Shown here piece after piece: positions 1-13,900 of a stretch of 64,000 nt of DNA. Location of the stretch: positions 7,090,501-7,154,500 of the forward strand of contig NC_062250.1 in the NCBI RefSeq assembly GCF_905475465.1, written 5' to 3'. The translations under genes were made by a program, and so were the position numbers. How positions within the stretch are numbered: position 1 is the first letter of the stretch; each line of letters begins with the position of its first letter. A model generated the notes under the pieces. It had not been told where the DNA came from and ran no database searches. It saw nothing but the letters and a program-made list of their open reading frames with translations. The stretch comes from Pieris napi. Taxonomy: Eukaryota > Arthropoda > Insecta > Lepidoptera > Pieridae.

Positions 1-1377
1 CGAGGAACATACATAAATAATGGTTTCTTAGAAATATTGAGAACCTATTACCCTATTTTCTTAGAGACGCCTAAAATTAATAATAAAAAGAAGATTTTTG
101 AAAATCCGACTGATAAAAATGTTATAATGCAGACCAATATTATAAAACATTTTTGTTATGTGAAAAATGTTGCAGATGCCTAGAGTAGGTGTATATATTT
201 TTATTTATTTATCATTGATAAATATATATTTATATAAATTAAAAGTACAGAAAACACCAAAAAAACACTAAGGGTTTTAACCTTGGTGCCTGAAGGGCTA
301 CACCAGAGTTGTACTCTTCTAATACAAAAAAACGAAACGAAAACATTACAACAAACAGAGAGAAACATATCATTTTTATACCTTACACATAATATAACAT
401 CTATCTTAATAAATGTATAGTCAATCATTTACGCAGCGTTGCTCAGGTTCTTTTAATATGTTCCTAGTTGTCAATTTAAAATAAAACAATCGCTACATTT
501 GACCCATTATACATGTATACTGCTAAAATAAATAAGTAAAACACACTTTAGTACTAGGTACATAGGCGATGTCAGGCTGACCGTTACTTTAATATAAATG
601 CTAATATCATGTACGTGGAACCGCAGCGTCTCTACTATCTCTGACATGTAATTTCTAACACCCCAACTATTGAGTTAATCCGAACTCTATAAACGTTCGG
701 GACAATTTGTATTTCGGGAATGTGGTCGATTAAATGTAGGTCAAATGTACGTGAATTTACTGAAGATATGTTTGGTGGGTAGGTATTCGTCTTATCTTCG
801 GTTTTTTAAATCTTTATGAGTGTTTTATTTGTTATTAGAAAAGTGCGTTTTGTATGTATTTATTCCGTACCTAAGCATATATTGTAATAACTATCTAGAT
901 CTATACTATTTTTTTACAGTTGCAATTTCTTAGTTAAGGCATGTAGCGTTTAACTAGATTCTTCAATTCTAGAGTTCTACAATTATTGCGGTAGATTGGC
1001 ATAGAACTCGGAAGGTATTACTTACGCAATAGAGTACAAAATTTGAAACATAATCTAATAAAATAAATCGTACCTCGATTTAAAATTGTTTAAAATTCGT
1101 TTTAATGAAAACAAAATTTTAATAATGCACTCGTAGTACAAATATAAAACTGCACTAGTATATTAAAACGACAGGCGACAATGTAGAAAAAATAGACAAA
1201 TGTATCTCTCAACATTAAAGTACTAAACAAATGCGCGGCGGTGAAAAATTACATTTACGCTCTTATGTACGTACCATATACATAGATATAAGTGTACTTT
1301 ATCATGCATGTCTAGTGCGGTAGACACGAGTGCCTAATTATACTAGGCTTGTGTTTTTAAAGGCGAAGCGCAGTAAC
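1..1377. other. AT-rich sequence with no recognisable gene
   Basis: No open frame here has protein-like composition, and I recognise no repeat family. The 75-codon minus-strand frame at 201-428 is rich in Ile, Phe, Val and Tyr, as expected of chance frames in AT-rich DNA. Confidence 0.6.
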
Positions 1378-2892
1378 ACTAATGACGTATGCATTTCACT
1401 TAATGAAATGCAGGCCTTTGAAGTTTTTATGAGGAATTTTAATGTTCCTTATACTAAAATTGCTATCGTATTATGGAAATAATATTGATTATAAAGATGG
1501 ATTTTTTACCTCTTGATGAACAACTATTTATTTGAAGTACGTAAAGTAAGTTCAGTTAATGAAATGCGTGCCTTTGAAGTTGTTATGAGGAATTTTATTG
1601 TTCCTTATACTAAAATTGCTATCGTATTATGGAAATAATTTGATTGTAAAGATGGATTTTTTACCTCTTGATGAACAACTATTTACTTTAAGTACGTAAA
1701 GTAAGCTTCAGTTAATGAAATGCGTGCCTTTGAAGTTGTTATGAGGAATTTTAATGTTCCGTACACTAAAATTGCTATCGTATTAATAATAGTGATTGAA
1801 AAGATGGATTGTTTACCTCTTGATGAACAACTATTTACTTTAAGTACGTAAAGGAAGCTTCAGTTAATGAAATGCGTGCCTTTGAAGTTGTTATGAGGAA
1901 TTTTAATGTTCCGTACACTAAAATTGCTATCGTATTAATAATAGTGATTGTAAAGATGGATTGTTTACCTCTTGATGAACAACTATTTACTTTAAGTACG
2001 TCAAGTAAGCTTCAGTTAATGAAATGCATGCCTTTGAAGTTGTTATGAGGAATTTTAATGTTACACTAAAATTGCTATCGTATTAATAATATTGATTGTA
2101 TAGATGGATTTTTTACCTCTTGATGAATAACTATTTACTTTAAGTACGTAAAGTAAGCTTCAGTTAATGAAATGCGTGCCTTTGAAGTTGTTATGAGGAA
2201 TTTTAATGTTCCTTATACTAAAATTGCTATCGTATTAATAATATTGTTTGTAAAGATGGATTTTTTACCTCTTGATGAACAACTATTTACTTTAAGTAGG
2301 TAATGTAAGCTTCAGTTAATGAAATGCGTGCCTTTGAAGTTGTTATGAGGAACTTTAATGTTCCTTACACTAAAATTGCTAGCGTATTAATAATATTGTT
2401 TGTAAAGATGGATTTTTTACCTCTTGATGAACAACTATTTACTTTAAGTACGTAAAGTAAGCTTCAGTTAATGAAATGCGTGCCTTTGAAGTTGTTATGA
2501 GGAATTTTAATGTTCCTTATACTAAAATTGCTATCGTATTAATAATATTGATTGTAAAGATGGATTGTTTACCTCTTGATGTACAACTATTTACTTTAAG
2601 TATGTAAAGTAAGCTTCAGTTAATGAAATGCGTGCATTTGAAGTTGTTATAAGGAATTTTAATGTTCCTTATACTAAAATTGTTATCGCATTAATAATTT
2701 TGTTTGCAAAGATGGATTTTTTACCTCTTGATGAACAACTATTTACTTTTAATACGTAAAGTAAGCTTCAGTTAATGAAATGCAAGTTGTTATGAAGAAT
2801 TTTAATGTTCCTTATACTAAAATTGCTATTGTATTAATAGTATTGATTGTAAAGATGGATTGTTTACAAATTGAAGAGCAATTATTTGTAAG
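1378..2892. repeat. Tandem satellite, about 10 copies of a 152-bp unit
   Basis: The phrase TAATGAAATGC recurs at 1401, 1557, 1713, 1865, 2017, 2165, 2317, 2469, 2621 and 2773. The spacings are 156, 156, 152, 152, 148, 152, 152, 152 and 152 bp. The two leftmost intervals carry a 4-bp insertion (ATGGAAAT region), one unit is 4 bp short, and the last unit decays after about 2860. Most 152-bp copies share a 43-codon open frame starting MRAFEVV and ending LFTLST; because 152 is not a multiple of three the frame does not run from unit to unit. The period is close to nucleosome length, as in many insect satellites. This is a direct reading of the sequence; no function is implied. Confidence 0.95.
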
Positions 2893-3102
2893 TAGGTACC
2901 TACGGTATAAAATAAAGTTACCTAAACGAAACTTTATTTGAAAAAAAATAAAAAACTTTTGCATCTAGGCATGGAACTAATGAAAATCCGAAAAACAATT
3001 GTTTGTTCACTTTTCTGGTACTATTAACAAATAAACAAAAACTTAGTGTAATAATCGCGCCTATATCTGATAAAGATTTATTTAAATACTATTATTTTTA
3101 GG

Positions 3103-3158
3103 TAATCTGTGATGGGCAGTCCACAGCCGCGACGCTTTTACACATGCTGACGAAATGG
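3103..3158 (+). other. Exon-like 56-bp island, possible 5' exon
   Basis: The segment is bounded by a pyrimidine-rich acceptor (TATTATTTTTAG) and a strong donor (AAATG then GTAAGT). It is far richer in GC than its surroundings. One frame is open (VICDGQSTAATLLHMLTK). It lies 1.7 kb upstream of the signal-peptide exon of the CUB gene, whose ATG is itself preceded by a splice acceptor, so an upstream noncoding exon must exist. This could be that exon, an exon of another gene, or chance. Confidence 0.3.
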
Positions 3159-3639
3159 TAAGTAAAATGCAGCTCAGACAACGCCCAAACCAAATTCATC
3201 TTTATAGTTTAGGTATGCTCGTAATAGGATACGCATTTCGCGTATTTTAATTTAAATTGTACTATTTCTGTGGTCAATCATATTTCGTACGTTTTGTTAT
3301 ACTTATTCGTGAGGAATTTTTTTCATCTTCCTTAAACATTTTTAACAATAGGAAATGTGTTCGACCCTATTTGCTGAATGACGAATCAAGCCGAGAAACT
3401 TTATAATATAGAATAGTTCTGAAATGAATCGCTTTGGAATAGTTGTACTGAAAGCTTTTGCCGTGAGGCGTCTGTGTCTGTGGAATTTAGATTTAGTCTT
3501 TACATTTAATAAACGTGAATTTATTCGCGTTACATCCGTTAAAGATTGTTTTATTTAATTTAATATGTATTGAATTTATTAATGACAATATTAAAAAATA
3601 ACATTGGTGTATCCTTGATAATTTTTCTTTATAGGCCAG

Positions 3640-3832
3640 TAGTGCCTATGTGCCTGACTCGAGATGTCGATTTTTGGATCTGAGCCACGCGGAATTCCTT
3701 AATATGATTTTCTTTTTTATACACTATTTTTATTAACCTGATTATCTATGTGCGAAATGTTCTTCTATATATAGACAAATCCGTTGGTGCACAGCCAGGA
3801 CTCGAATACACGACCTCGCTAGACGTTTGTGT
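3640..3832 (-). repeat. Decayed tRNA-derived SINE (family A)
   Basis: Reading the minus strand, the box-B-like block around GCACAGCCAGGACTCGAATACACGACC and the GATTTTTGGATCTGAG block match the better copies at 28711 and 9884. The middle is eroded. Confidence 0.45.
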
Positions 3833-4822
3833 ATTTAGTGTGCGATTTCTTCTCTTAAACTTCTATCAGTCTTCAACAGACTTGGTCGTGGTGTGTATAA
3901 ACGCATTTAATGGCTGCGGCATATTATATACGCATCGGCCGCAAAAGCTTACAACCGATTTTTACTCGTCGGAGTATTTGTCGCGTTGAAAAATAAATGG
4001 CGGGAAAATGCAGGAATAACCTTAAGTTATACTATAAATATATATATCTTTATATTTCTTTTACATACACAGATAAAGAGCCTAATTGTTCTGTAATCTC
4101 TCGCTTTTGCCATCTCTATAATAATTGACATATTTAAACATGAACCACAATAATTTCTACAATAAATGCTATATATTATAACAAGACACGTTCGTAAATT
4201 TGTTAAAAAACATTTATTTACTTGGAGTAGAATAGAATTCAATATTATGGTATTTGCGGATTACAATGTACAAACTTCGTTTACTTTTTAGGTCAGCGCC
4301 CTCTAGTATAGCAAAACGTCTAATATACCGTTGAAAAAGATGGCACTAACACAATATTAATATAGTTTCTAAAATAGAGGTGGCGCTATTTCAAACATAG
4401 TTAGCAGTTGTTTTCAGTAGTAAATCTAAGTTAAAGCAATACAATTATACGCTTTGGTTAAATAAACAGGAAACCATTATTATAACAATGATAATACTGT
4501 AATTTATTTATATACTGCACATTAAGAAAGTATTGCTACAGTCTTTCACAAGTCTTATTGTGATCTTACTTCAATAAATTGTAAAACATAATTATATAAC
4601 TCTCCCGGCAACTACGCTACGTTACTTGTCCATCTTATATTATGATTTTATTTATATATGCAACTGTTAATAACTGAAAAAATATTAGGGCGTTTTATAT
4701 TTTCAGTACCTAAAATCTGGCATCGTTGAAGCTTTTAATCACATAGATGAGATCAAATTGGAGATTATTCATTATAAAGGGTAATTAATTCCTTCCAATT
4801 ATGTTAATATTCCTTGCTGCAG
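3833..4822. other. Sequence upstream of exon 1, nothing firm
   Basis: This stretch precedes exon 1. It ends in a good acceptor (CCTTGCTGCAG, ending 4822), so it should be intronic and the promoter should lie further 5'. A loose inverted repeat around 4301 and 4379 (GCGCCCTCTA against TAGAGGTGGCGC) may be a worn MITE. Nothing else is recognised. Confidence 0.4.
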
Positions 4823-4918
4823 GATACAGTATGGCCGCGGCACATTGGCTCAACTCGCTCGGTTGTCTCCTGCTGTCGCTGCTATGTCTTCTCGCTACCA
4901 CCCTTCAAGTCACAAGCG
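4823..4918 (+). CDS. CUB gene exon 1: start codon and signal peptide
   Basis: The acceptor ends at 4822 and the ATG is at 4831, leaving 8 nt of leader in this exon. The 29 codons run MAAAHWLNS, then an 11-residue-plus hydrophobic Leu/Cys core, then TTLQVTS, a typical secretory signal. The donor is AGCG then GTAAGT (phase 1). It is the only ATG that gives a signal peptide in the frame needed by exon 2. Confidence 0.82.
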
Positions 4919-7900
4919 GTAAGTAGAAATAACACATAAAAAGTCACAAATTGAACTACGATGAATTAACAAATATATACCAGCGTTTATCTGCAATTAA
5001 TCGCAAGAAAATCATTAAGATGTTCATTAATTAAAAATTAGGTCATAACGGAAATTTGTTAAGACGTCGAGCATTCAGAGATTAATTATAATAATAATTG
5101 AAGGTGAGTTACACAAAAGTGATATTTTTATATAAACGGAGCTGTTTATAAAGCGAAGTACTGTGCTTAATTTAATATTAAATTAGCCACCTAAACTTCT
5201 TCAATAGATAGCACAGAAATGAATAAGTTCTCCTAAGTACACGCAAAACAGTCGTGGGCAGGAATATGTACATATTTATGTATAAAAATCTTCAAATTGG
5301 CTATCGATATCCTATCGTAGCTCCTAGGGACCTCACATCCTTCAAATGTCTCTGTCTCTTTCATTCCTACGTCAAGGACTCTCTACTCTCCTTGTGTACG
5401 TAGGTTCGATCGATAAGGCTTCAAATTATAAATTCGAAGACGCCGTGATGATTTTATGTAATAGGACTCTAAGGGAAAGTTATAGGTTTAGCATACATTA
5501 TATTTTTTCGTTTACAACAGTATCTAATGTATAAGATTTGTATGAGTCATTCTTGAAAAGTTGTTTTTTTGACGACTCATTGGTCTAGTGGTTAGTACCC
5601 CTGACTGCGAATCCATGGGTCCCGGGTTCGATCCCCGCCTGAGACGAACATCGATGTGATGAGCATTTGGTGTTGTGCTTAGGTCTTGGGTGTTTAAATA
5701 TGTATTTATATGTCTATCTATCTATAATATGTATGTATATCCGTTGCCTAGTACCCATAACACAAGCTTCACCAGCTTAGCATGGGACTAGGTCAATTGG
5801 TGTGAATTGTCTTTAAAAAAAAATGAAAATATATCTTTAAATCAACTGTTATAACAAATTCAAAGTTTTATTGTTCTAAAATTAAAGAGTAAAAAACCTT
5901 TTTTCATTGTCCAGCATTCGAATCGTTAACGCGTCACCGTAATGAAATGATTATAATAAAAGATAATATAATTGTCCAAAAAAATTTCATAATTACACTT
6001 TATATTCTAGTTTACGACCCTTTCAAAACTTTATAGGTGAAGGTTTGGTGGAACACAAACATTATACATAACATAAACATTATAGCAAAGTTTTTAATTA
6101 TTTAGGACTGTTATCGAATTATATTGCAATCTTGCCTGAAGCCTTAGGAAACTTAAGACGTGATATTACATGAACAGAAGGGAGTTTCACTTAATTTTAT
6201 GATGCGGCAATCAAGTTGCAGTGGGGCTGCTATTAAGTTTTCTTGTATGTTGGTTTAAAGATTAAAATACTATCTAAGGGCTGAACTTGACACCTATATA
6301 GTATACGTATATTAAAAGAAGACCAAATGTGTTGTTTTTCACAAAAAATAACGCACCTGCGCTGCTATTGAATCGTTTCGTGCTTGTGGTCTAAAATTAT
6401 AAGTAGTCTTAAAAGTGCAAGCAATATAATTCATTTATTATAATTTTAAGGTTAACAGTATAGATTTTAAGTTAAATTTTAATAAAATTAATAGGAGAAA
6501 ACTCCAACAATTTATATCTCGTAATCATAGGTGAATATCGCGCGATATTGAAAGTAATCAGTGACACGAATAATGCGCACACGAAATATGTAATTATTTT
6601 AGTTGGAATTATTTATATGTAACCACATATAATTCACATTTTTAATATTTTGCTGCAGTGTCAGTACTATCAAATAGGAAGCTGAAGGAAAGTGTTTTAG
6701 CAGTTTATTTTATATATTTTAGACTGATGGTAAGATTGTTTAATTGTCAAATTAACAATTACCTTTATCTCACGGTATCACACCTAAGAAGGAAATACTA
6801 TATCTTAGAACTAAAAAACTACGTATATCATCGGCGAAAGGCTTACAGGTCAGAGTAGCCTTATTTGGACTTTTCGACCTCAGCCGTGTTAATGATAGCA
6901 AACATTATTAGAAGAACAAAAATAATATTCTTATTACAAGTATTTAATTTTCTCTGGTGTATGTATCAATAAAGAATAAATTATAAGTAGCGTATACCTG
7001 TAAATTGGTAAGCGATATACAAAAATAATATTTTTTTATACTGGCTTATTTAGGATTTTTGGTTTATTTATTTAATTATAAAGACACTCCTGCCCTAACA
7101 GGCGACCCTAAATTGACAAGAGTGAATAAAATTTACAGACGAAACAAAAAAGCATAATGTTAATTAATTAAGAAAAACTAAATTACATAATAAAAAATAT
7201 ACAAGAAATTAACTAACTACTATAGGCACTAACAAATAATAGAACTTTTGCCAGTTCACTCAACGGACAATGAAAAAGGTCCGTTAACCTATGTAATTCT
7301 AATAGATAATACGTATGTTAATAGCATACGTATTATCTTTATTATTGTATCAACTATTATTTAGACTGTTTAATACAAAATGCCGCAATATGAAATATAA
7401 GAAATGTCAAACAATTCGTGTTCATAAAAATGAGTTGTTGACTTGTTGACAATGGTTTGAGGGTTTAATTTGCGACGCTTGCTGTTTTAAAAATTTACAC
7501 ACATTTTCGCGATGAAAATACAAATTTAAATTTCAAATTGTACGCTTCATAGTACATGCTTCAAGGTGAATGTAAATTTTCTAACACATCAGCACTTTTG
7601 AGAATGAAGGGGAAAGTTTTAAGCGACACAATTTTAAAGTACGGAAATGCATTGTAAATTGCTGAAAAGATTTTCAGAGAAAGAACTTTCTTTGCGCACA
7701 AATATGCTAATTACACTAAGTATTACATTTTTTTCTTAGAGCAAATCCATTCATGAAAGATTTAAATAATGTATTAAACATTTCACGTCTATGGACTATT
7801 ATCAAGGTATAAGGCAGGTTATTTTAATTTCTTATTATTAACTTGTATCTACGTAAAGCGTATTTAGAAAGATTTTTGCAGCATTGAACTGTCGGTCAAA

Positions 7901-10900
7901 ATTCTTAACCTATACATTAATCATAAGTATTATTAAAATTAAATCAATAGAAAATTAAAACAAATTTAACAAATTGGTCCTGTGATACTTTTTTTTTATT
8001 GGACACACCAATTGACCTAGTCCCATGCTAAGCTGTTGAAGGTTGTGTTATGGGTACTAGGCAACGGATATACAAACATATTATAGATAGATAGACATAT
8101 AAATACATATTTAAACACCCAAGACCTAAGCACAACACCAAATGCTAATCACATCGATGTTTGTCTCAGCCGGGGATCGAACCTGGGACCCATGGATTCG
8201 CAGTCAGGGGTACTAACCACTAGACCAATGAGCCGTCCTTATTCGTCTTATTCGTTTAAAGAGGAAAGCACCTGCCCCCACCGTTACTATCTACCAGGTG
8301 CCAACTTTATTCTTTAATAACCGCCTGTGCACTTGAACCCCACGGCTCAAGAATCTATACTCCAAAGGGGTACAAAATCATGATCGTATTACTTATATGT
8401 AGTTTTATTTTAACAGTAAAGTAAATACTGTATATCTATCTATTTGTATGTTGGAAATACATATTGTACATTCCAATGCGATTTATACATTTGAAATAAC
8501 TATATGGGTTTTCTAGAATGATTGTGTTTTGTTTTTTATGTCATCTCGAAAATGTCAGTCCACGTACCAAGTCCAGACAATAATTATTGTAATTGCGCTT
8601 ATAGGTATACTGACCTATACATATATGGTACTAATTTTATATATATATGTATATGTACCATGCGAGTTTCGGTTCGACAAAATAACTCCAAATCTTGTTT
8701 GTTGTAAGTCTCGTAAACTCCGACTAAGTGCATTTAAGAGAAACTTCATTGGAACTCGGAAATCGGACGCGTCCGCTTGATCCCAGATTATCCGGAATTG
8801 CTCTATTCGGAATTACTCTATTTTATTTACAATAAAAATTTTGTTCAACATTAGCTATGTCCTTTAAATATGACATATTTCCTAGTTATCGAATGTCTGT
8901 CGATTTAATTAATATTATATCTCACACTCAACATATATATATAGTTATTTCATAACTCTCATATCTCGTAGTACTCGTAGGATAAATAAAATTAAATAAT
9001 TTATAATTATATTTTCAAACCTAAGTTTCACGGCAAACATAACACATTTTATTTCTGTAATATATTTGAGTGAAAAAAGCCATGATTAGTCAAAAATTTT
9101 AAGGTAATGCAAATTCCAACTTTATTCCAATTTAAACCAAAATTACCTACCATATCTAATATTCATCCACGTGAAGTTAACTGACTGATACCAAACTTAT
9201 AGTCGCTGCACGCATACCCTATATTATTGTATCATACCGATATCAATGGTCGTGATTAAGCCTCCGCCCGCCCTACAGCCTCCCTGATTCAGTGTTCGCC
9301 GTATTCTCCGCGGCGACGCACATCTGCGCGTAAATCTGTGTTACCATTGCTAAATATAAAACATATTATATATGTGTTGCCAGTTGCGTATAGTGCTTTT
9401 GTGTATATAGTGTATTGTTTATTAGTGATTAGGTCATGCCAATTAAATTAAAGTAGAAAGTGTTTGGGTACTTTAAGGTATTTAAAAAAAAGTCGGTCTT
9501 GGATACTAAATTAACAAATAAAACTCAAATTATATTCTATATATTGTAAATTAAAGACACATCAACGTAAGCTTATATATATAGCTTTGTTTATAGTTCG
9601 CACTGTAATTGAAATAAGACGTTTAGGTATATTTAATAATATTTTTAATTCATCCGTTTCCATCATAAAGTAGTATCGGACTATATACTCGTAGAACAGA
9701 ATTTATTCATACAAAAATAAATAATGATTGATGAAACTGTATTTATAATGATGGTTAATTCTCACGTTCCTCAAAAAAATAACAAAAAACATACAGACCT
9801 CATCACATATTTCATTAACAGATATCTTTAGTTTATGCGAGTTCTCCATATTTTAACTTGTCCAACGGATTTAAATAAAAAAAAAACAGTGACGCTACAA
9901 CCTCTTTAGACTGAGCCTCAGATTTCTGAATCTGTTTCATGATCATTTTTTAATCTAATAGGCAAGTAGGTGATCAGCATACACGCCGTCGACTTTTTGG
10001 GTCTAAGACATGTCGGTTTCCTCACGATGTTATCCTTCACCGTTCGAGCGAATGTTCAATGCGCACATAGAAAGAAAGTCCATTGGGGATCGAACTTACG
10101 ACCTCAGGGATAAGTCGCACGCTGAAGCCACTAGGCCAATACACTTATTTCGCTGCTGTAAAGCTACCGAAATATATAATGCATTAAATTGGCGATTATA
10201 TAAAAAATAAATAAAAATGTGGCGATTATATATGTAAATTTAATTAAATTAAAATATTTTGTAAATGTCACAATTTTCCTTTAGGTAATATAGCTTTTAT
10301 TTTTCTCATTCTCTGAAATATTTGTTAAGAAAATTATATAATTTTCCCATTTATAATGTAAATTTGGATATTATTAGCCGATTTACATCTTGATTAGAAG
10401 AGGTCAAGTTTGTCGAGCACTTCTATCGACATTGGCGATAAAATGCAGCCTAGATCTAGATCGGAAATAGGCTTTCATTCAGATATTCAGGCTTTCACGT
10501 AGACGTAGATTCAAAGTAAGTTTTAGTTACAATGTTTCAAATGTATGAGGCTTTCAAAATATTATATATATGTTTATATATAAACACGTTTTTGCATCTG
10601 CTTTATAAGTCATTCAGATTCAGATATTTATAATTTCCTCTTTAGTAGTAGTTAAAATTGGAGGTTAATCGCCTCTTTAAAGCACCTACAATATTATATC
10701 CACATGCAAGAAATTTCTAAAAAGTTTCTAAGAACTATACAAATTTAATTTAATTAAGGTTTCATACGACCAAAGTAAAATTAAAATAATTTATATTATC
10801 AATTACACAATTTTTAATACCTTACGAAGACAGGACCAAAGAAATAACGATTTCCCGCAATCATATTTCAGGGCTTGACGTACCTGCGAAATCGTGTTAT

Positions 10901-13900
10901 ACTTGATCTTATTAGGTTAATAATGTTTTGTCACGTTTATTAATTTGCAAAACGAGACGGGAGCGATAAGGACAAAATATTGATGTGCTAATTGATGCAT
11001 AACGTAATGAATAACGTTAGCCTTCAAGTTATAGACATTCTTATAAAGCAAATGTAAGTACGGTCAGCTCACGCAGTTTAAAAAAAGAAATGGAAAACAA
11101 AATGTCTATTATTCTTATTGCGTGTATTTTGTTTTTCAATTTATTGAAGTAGTGTAGGTACGCTTCCTTTGCTTTCTGTATTATTAGGATTTCCTTCACA
11201 TGGATTGTTTGGAAAATATAGCTTTGGACTATTTTAGACAGACATTTCTGATATTTCATTATTTTATAAATAACGAGTAAGGATAATAATTATTTAAAGG
11301 CCAAAAATGTTTCTCTTCGGGAGTTACAAAACCTTTCGAGTGTGATTCGATTTGATTCTGATTTCGAAGTATTTACGCATTAAAAGTAATCAAAACCGAA
11401 TGTAATTAATATTACAGCACTGAATGTTTTAATGTATGAAGTATTATTAAGAAATATGAAGGTAATTAGCGGTTGTATGGAAACCAATTAAAACACAATC
11501 GAACCAATTTGTTGTTTGATTGCACTTTAAATGCTTCGGAATTGATTTCCACTACTTTGTCTTGATAAATATTTCATCTACTGTACCTGCCAGTAACTTA
11601 GGTCAAGCCGTACTTTAATATCCCCTGGGCCTGTATTTCGGTAATCAGTTTGAAAGGGCTATAATAATCCTTCTGGGCCTATCAACCCGAAACAGTTTAT
11701 CTTCACGCAGTATTATAAGCGTGCGTAATGTTCACCACTTCTTAAAATATACATACAGCAGTGTAGGCCTAGTAGTTTCGTGCGACACCCATCCGTGGGG
11801 TCTTAGTTTCGATTCCCGGCTGTGCACCAATTTTACATCTATGTGCGCATTTAACACTCGCTCGTACGGTGATGGAAAACATCGTGAGGAAACCGGCATT
11901 CCTTAGACCCAATAAGGCGACGGTATATGTCAGGCACAGAAGGTTTAGCTCTTCTACCTGCCTAGTAGAAATGATCACGGAAAAGATACAAACAACTGAG
12001 GTCCAGACCTAAAACATTGTAGGTATATATATAAAATATACCTAGCAATGTACCCGACACACTAACTATAATAATGGTGGATAAGTGGTTACGGGTGGAC
12101 ACTTCGGCTGTCTACAACACGATACTCTGACCTTCGAATTTATTGCTTAGCCAGTCCAATACAGCGTATAACGTATTTTTTTTTAATTTACTTATTTTTG
12201 GTCTTTTTAATATCTTAGAATGTCAACGGATAATTAAATCACTCAATATTTAATAAGTCTCTATGCATGTTGCTTTATGTTGTTATTTTATATCCAATGC
12301 ACCCTAAATGTTACTTGTTGTAAGCACTGAATTAGGTTTGCCATAGGCTAATTAAGCCAAAATAAGTAATAAAAATATCTTAAAACGTAAATAACATAGG
12401 TATTTACGTACATCTTTCCAATTTATTTTTTCATACTATAAGAGTATTAAAAGTTTCTTTTTATTAAAGTCAAATAAAAATCCATTTTAAGGTTATATAG
12501 TAGTGTCAAAGTAATCGCGTGTAATTAGGATAATGGCACGCCAGTTAATTAATTGAAATAGCTGTTTCCGGTTCGTATAATTTTACTAATTCTCATGTTA
12601 TATTGTTCAATACAAGCGTATTACGTCTGTGTATGTATAGGATAAGAATTATTTAAAATACGTTAGTAAATAATTTGTTTTTTTTATTCCGTGATTTTAC
12701 TCTTTGATTTGGTCATTCGTGAACTGAGTACTTAAGTCATGAAGATCAGAAATTACAACTGGAATCTTTTAATTATAACAAGCAATAGCTATATGAACTT
12801 TATAAATATTAGTTTACCTTACTGCCTACTTGATGTATTCCAAAATTATTATTATATTATATGTAGGTATTTCTCAAATTTAGCAAGTAAAGTGTTAATT
12901 GATTCCGAATTCTAGTCATGCTTTTTGTCTGTATTTGATTGACTGCAGCACGATTTTTTTTCACAATTGACAACTTTTATTTTAAAATTAACCATTAATT
13001 AAGGAATAAGGTCAACGTTTGACTTCCGTAATAACCCTTTCGCTAAACCAGCGGTATTCCATGAGAAATTTTACAAAAAAATATTTTAAACGTAAAAGGA
13101 ATTTTCTTTATCTTCAAGCCTCATATCTCCGACATTAAATAGCGGGTTCACTGGAATGATGTTCTCTAGAATTTCATATCTGATAAAAGCTAAATTTTTC
13201 TCGCAAATGTAAATTCGTGTTTTATCTTTAGACATTTCTATAGGCTTGAGACGTTTTGAAACGTAGAAACGTCGTTTAAATTGTACATCCAAGTTATGGA
13301 CTAGAAGATCAACATACTAACATAAGCATAAGCATAGACAAATGAGAGCATAGACCGTTGAGATTATACGACGAAAACAAATAATACTTTTCACTATTAC
13401 GTGAAATGTTTAAATGCGCTGTGCTAACCGAAATAATCTTTCCAAAATATGAATGAATAAGGGTTCAATTAAGACATACATACACACATATATATAATAA
13501 ACCTAACTTTTTATTCGTTTGACGAAATCAGAAAATCGAGGACACTTGGAAGATGTCATTTTGATTTAATTTTCTGCTTGAGAGAGTATGAACCCAAATC
13601 AGGACTTCAACGTGTCAACCTACGTCAACTTGGGTCCTCTATGAATATTGCGGTCGCTGCAAAAGTTCAATGAATATTTATTACTATCAAAAGGAAAATC
13701 ATTTGTATGTCCCTTAAAAAACCAATGGGCAGAAATTTTTAAGTGTGAAAAATCTATTCAATCATTGTTTTACTGAAAACAAAGTACGCAGCGCGCGTTA
13801 CGGGATGTAAACATGTTTTATTTCAATATTATCTAATGCTCAATGAATTATTAAGTATTAATTAGAATAAACTCAACCTCAAAAGCGCGGGCATCAGTAA

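Noticed and set aside
1378..2892. Regular repeats as a possible CRISPR array
   Set aside because: The whole 152-bp unit repeats with no unique spacers, and the context is eukaryotic. It is satellite DNA.
5580..5645. Box A/box B sequence resembling a tRNA gene
   Set aside because: It is the head of a SINE with a body, an A-tail and a second copy at 7992. The cloverleaf pairing needed for a functional tRNA is not evident.
10010..10210. 66-codon plus-strand frame
   Set aside because: Translation of a SINE in antisense.
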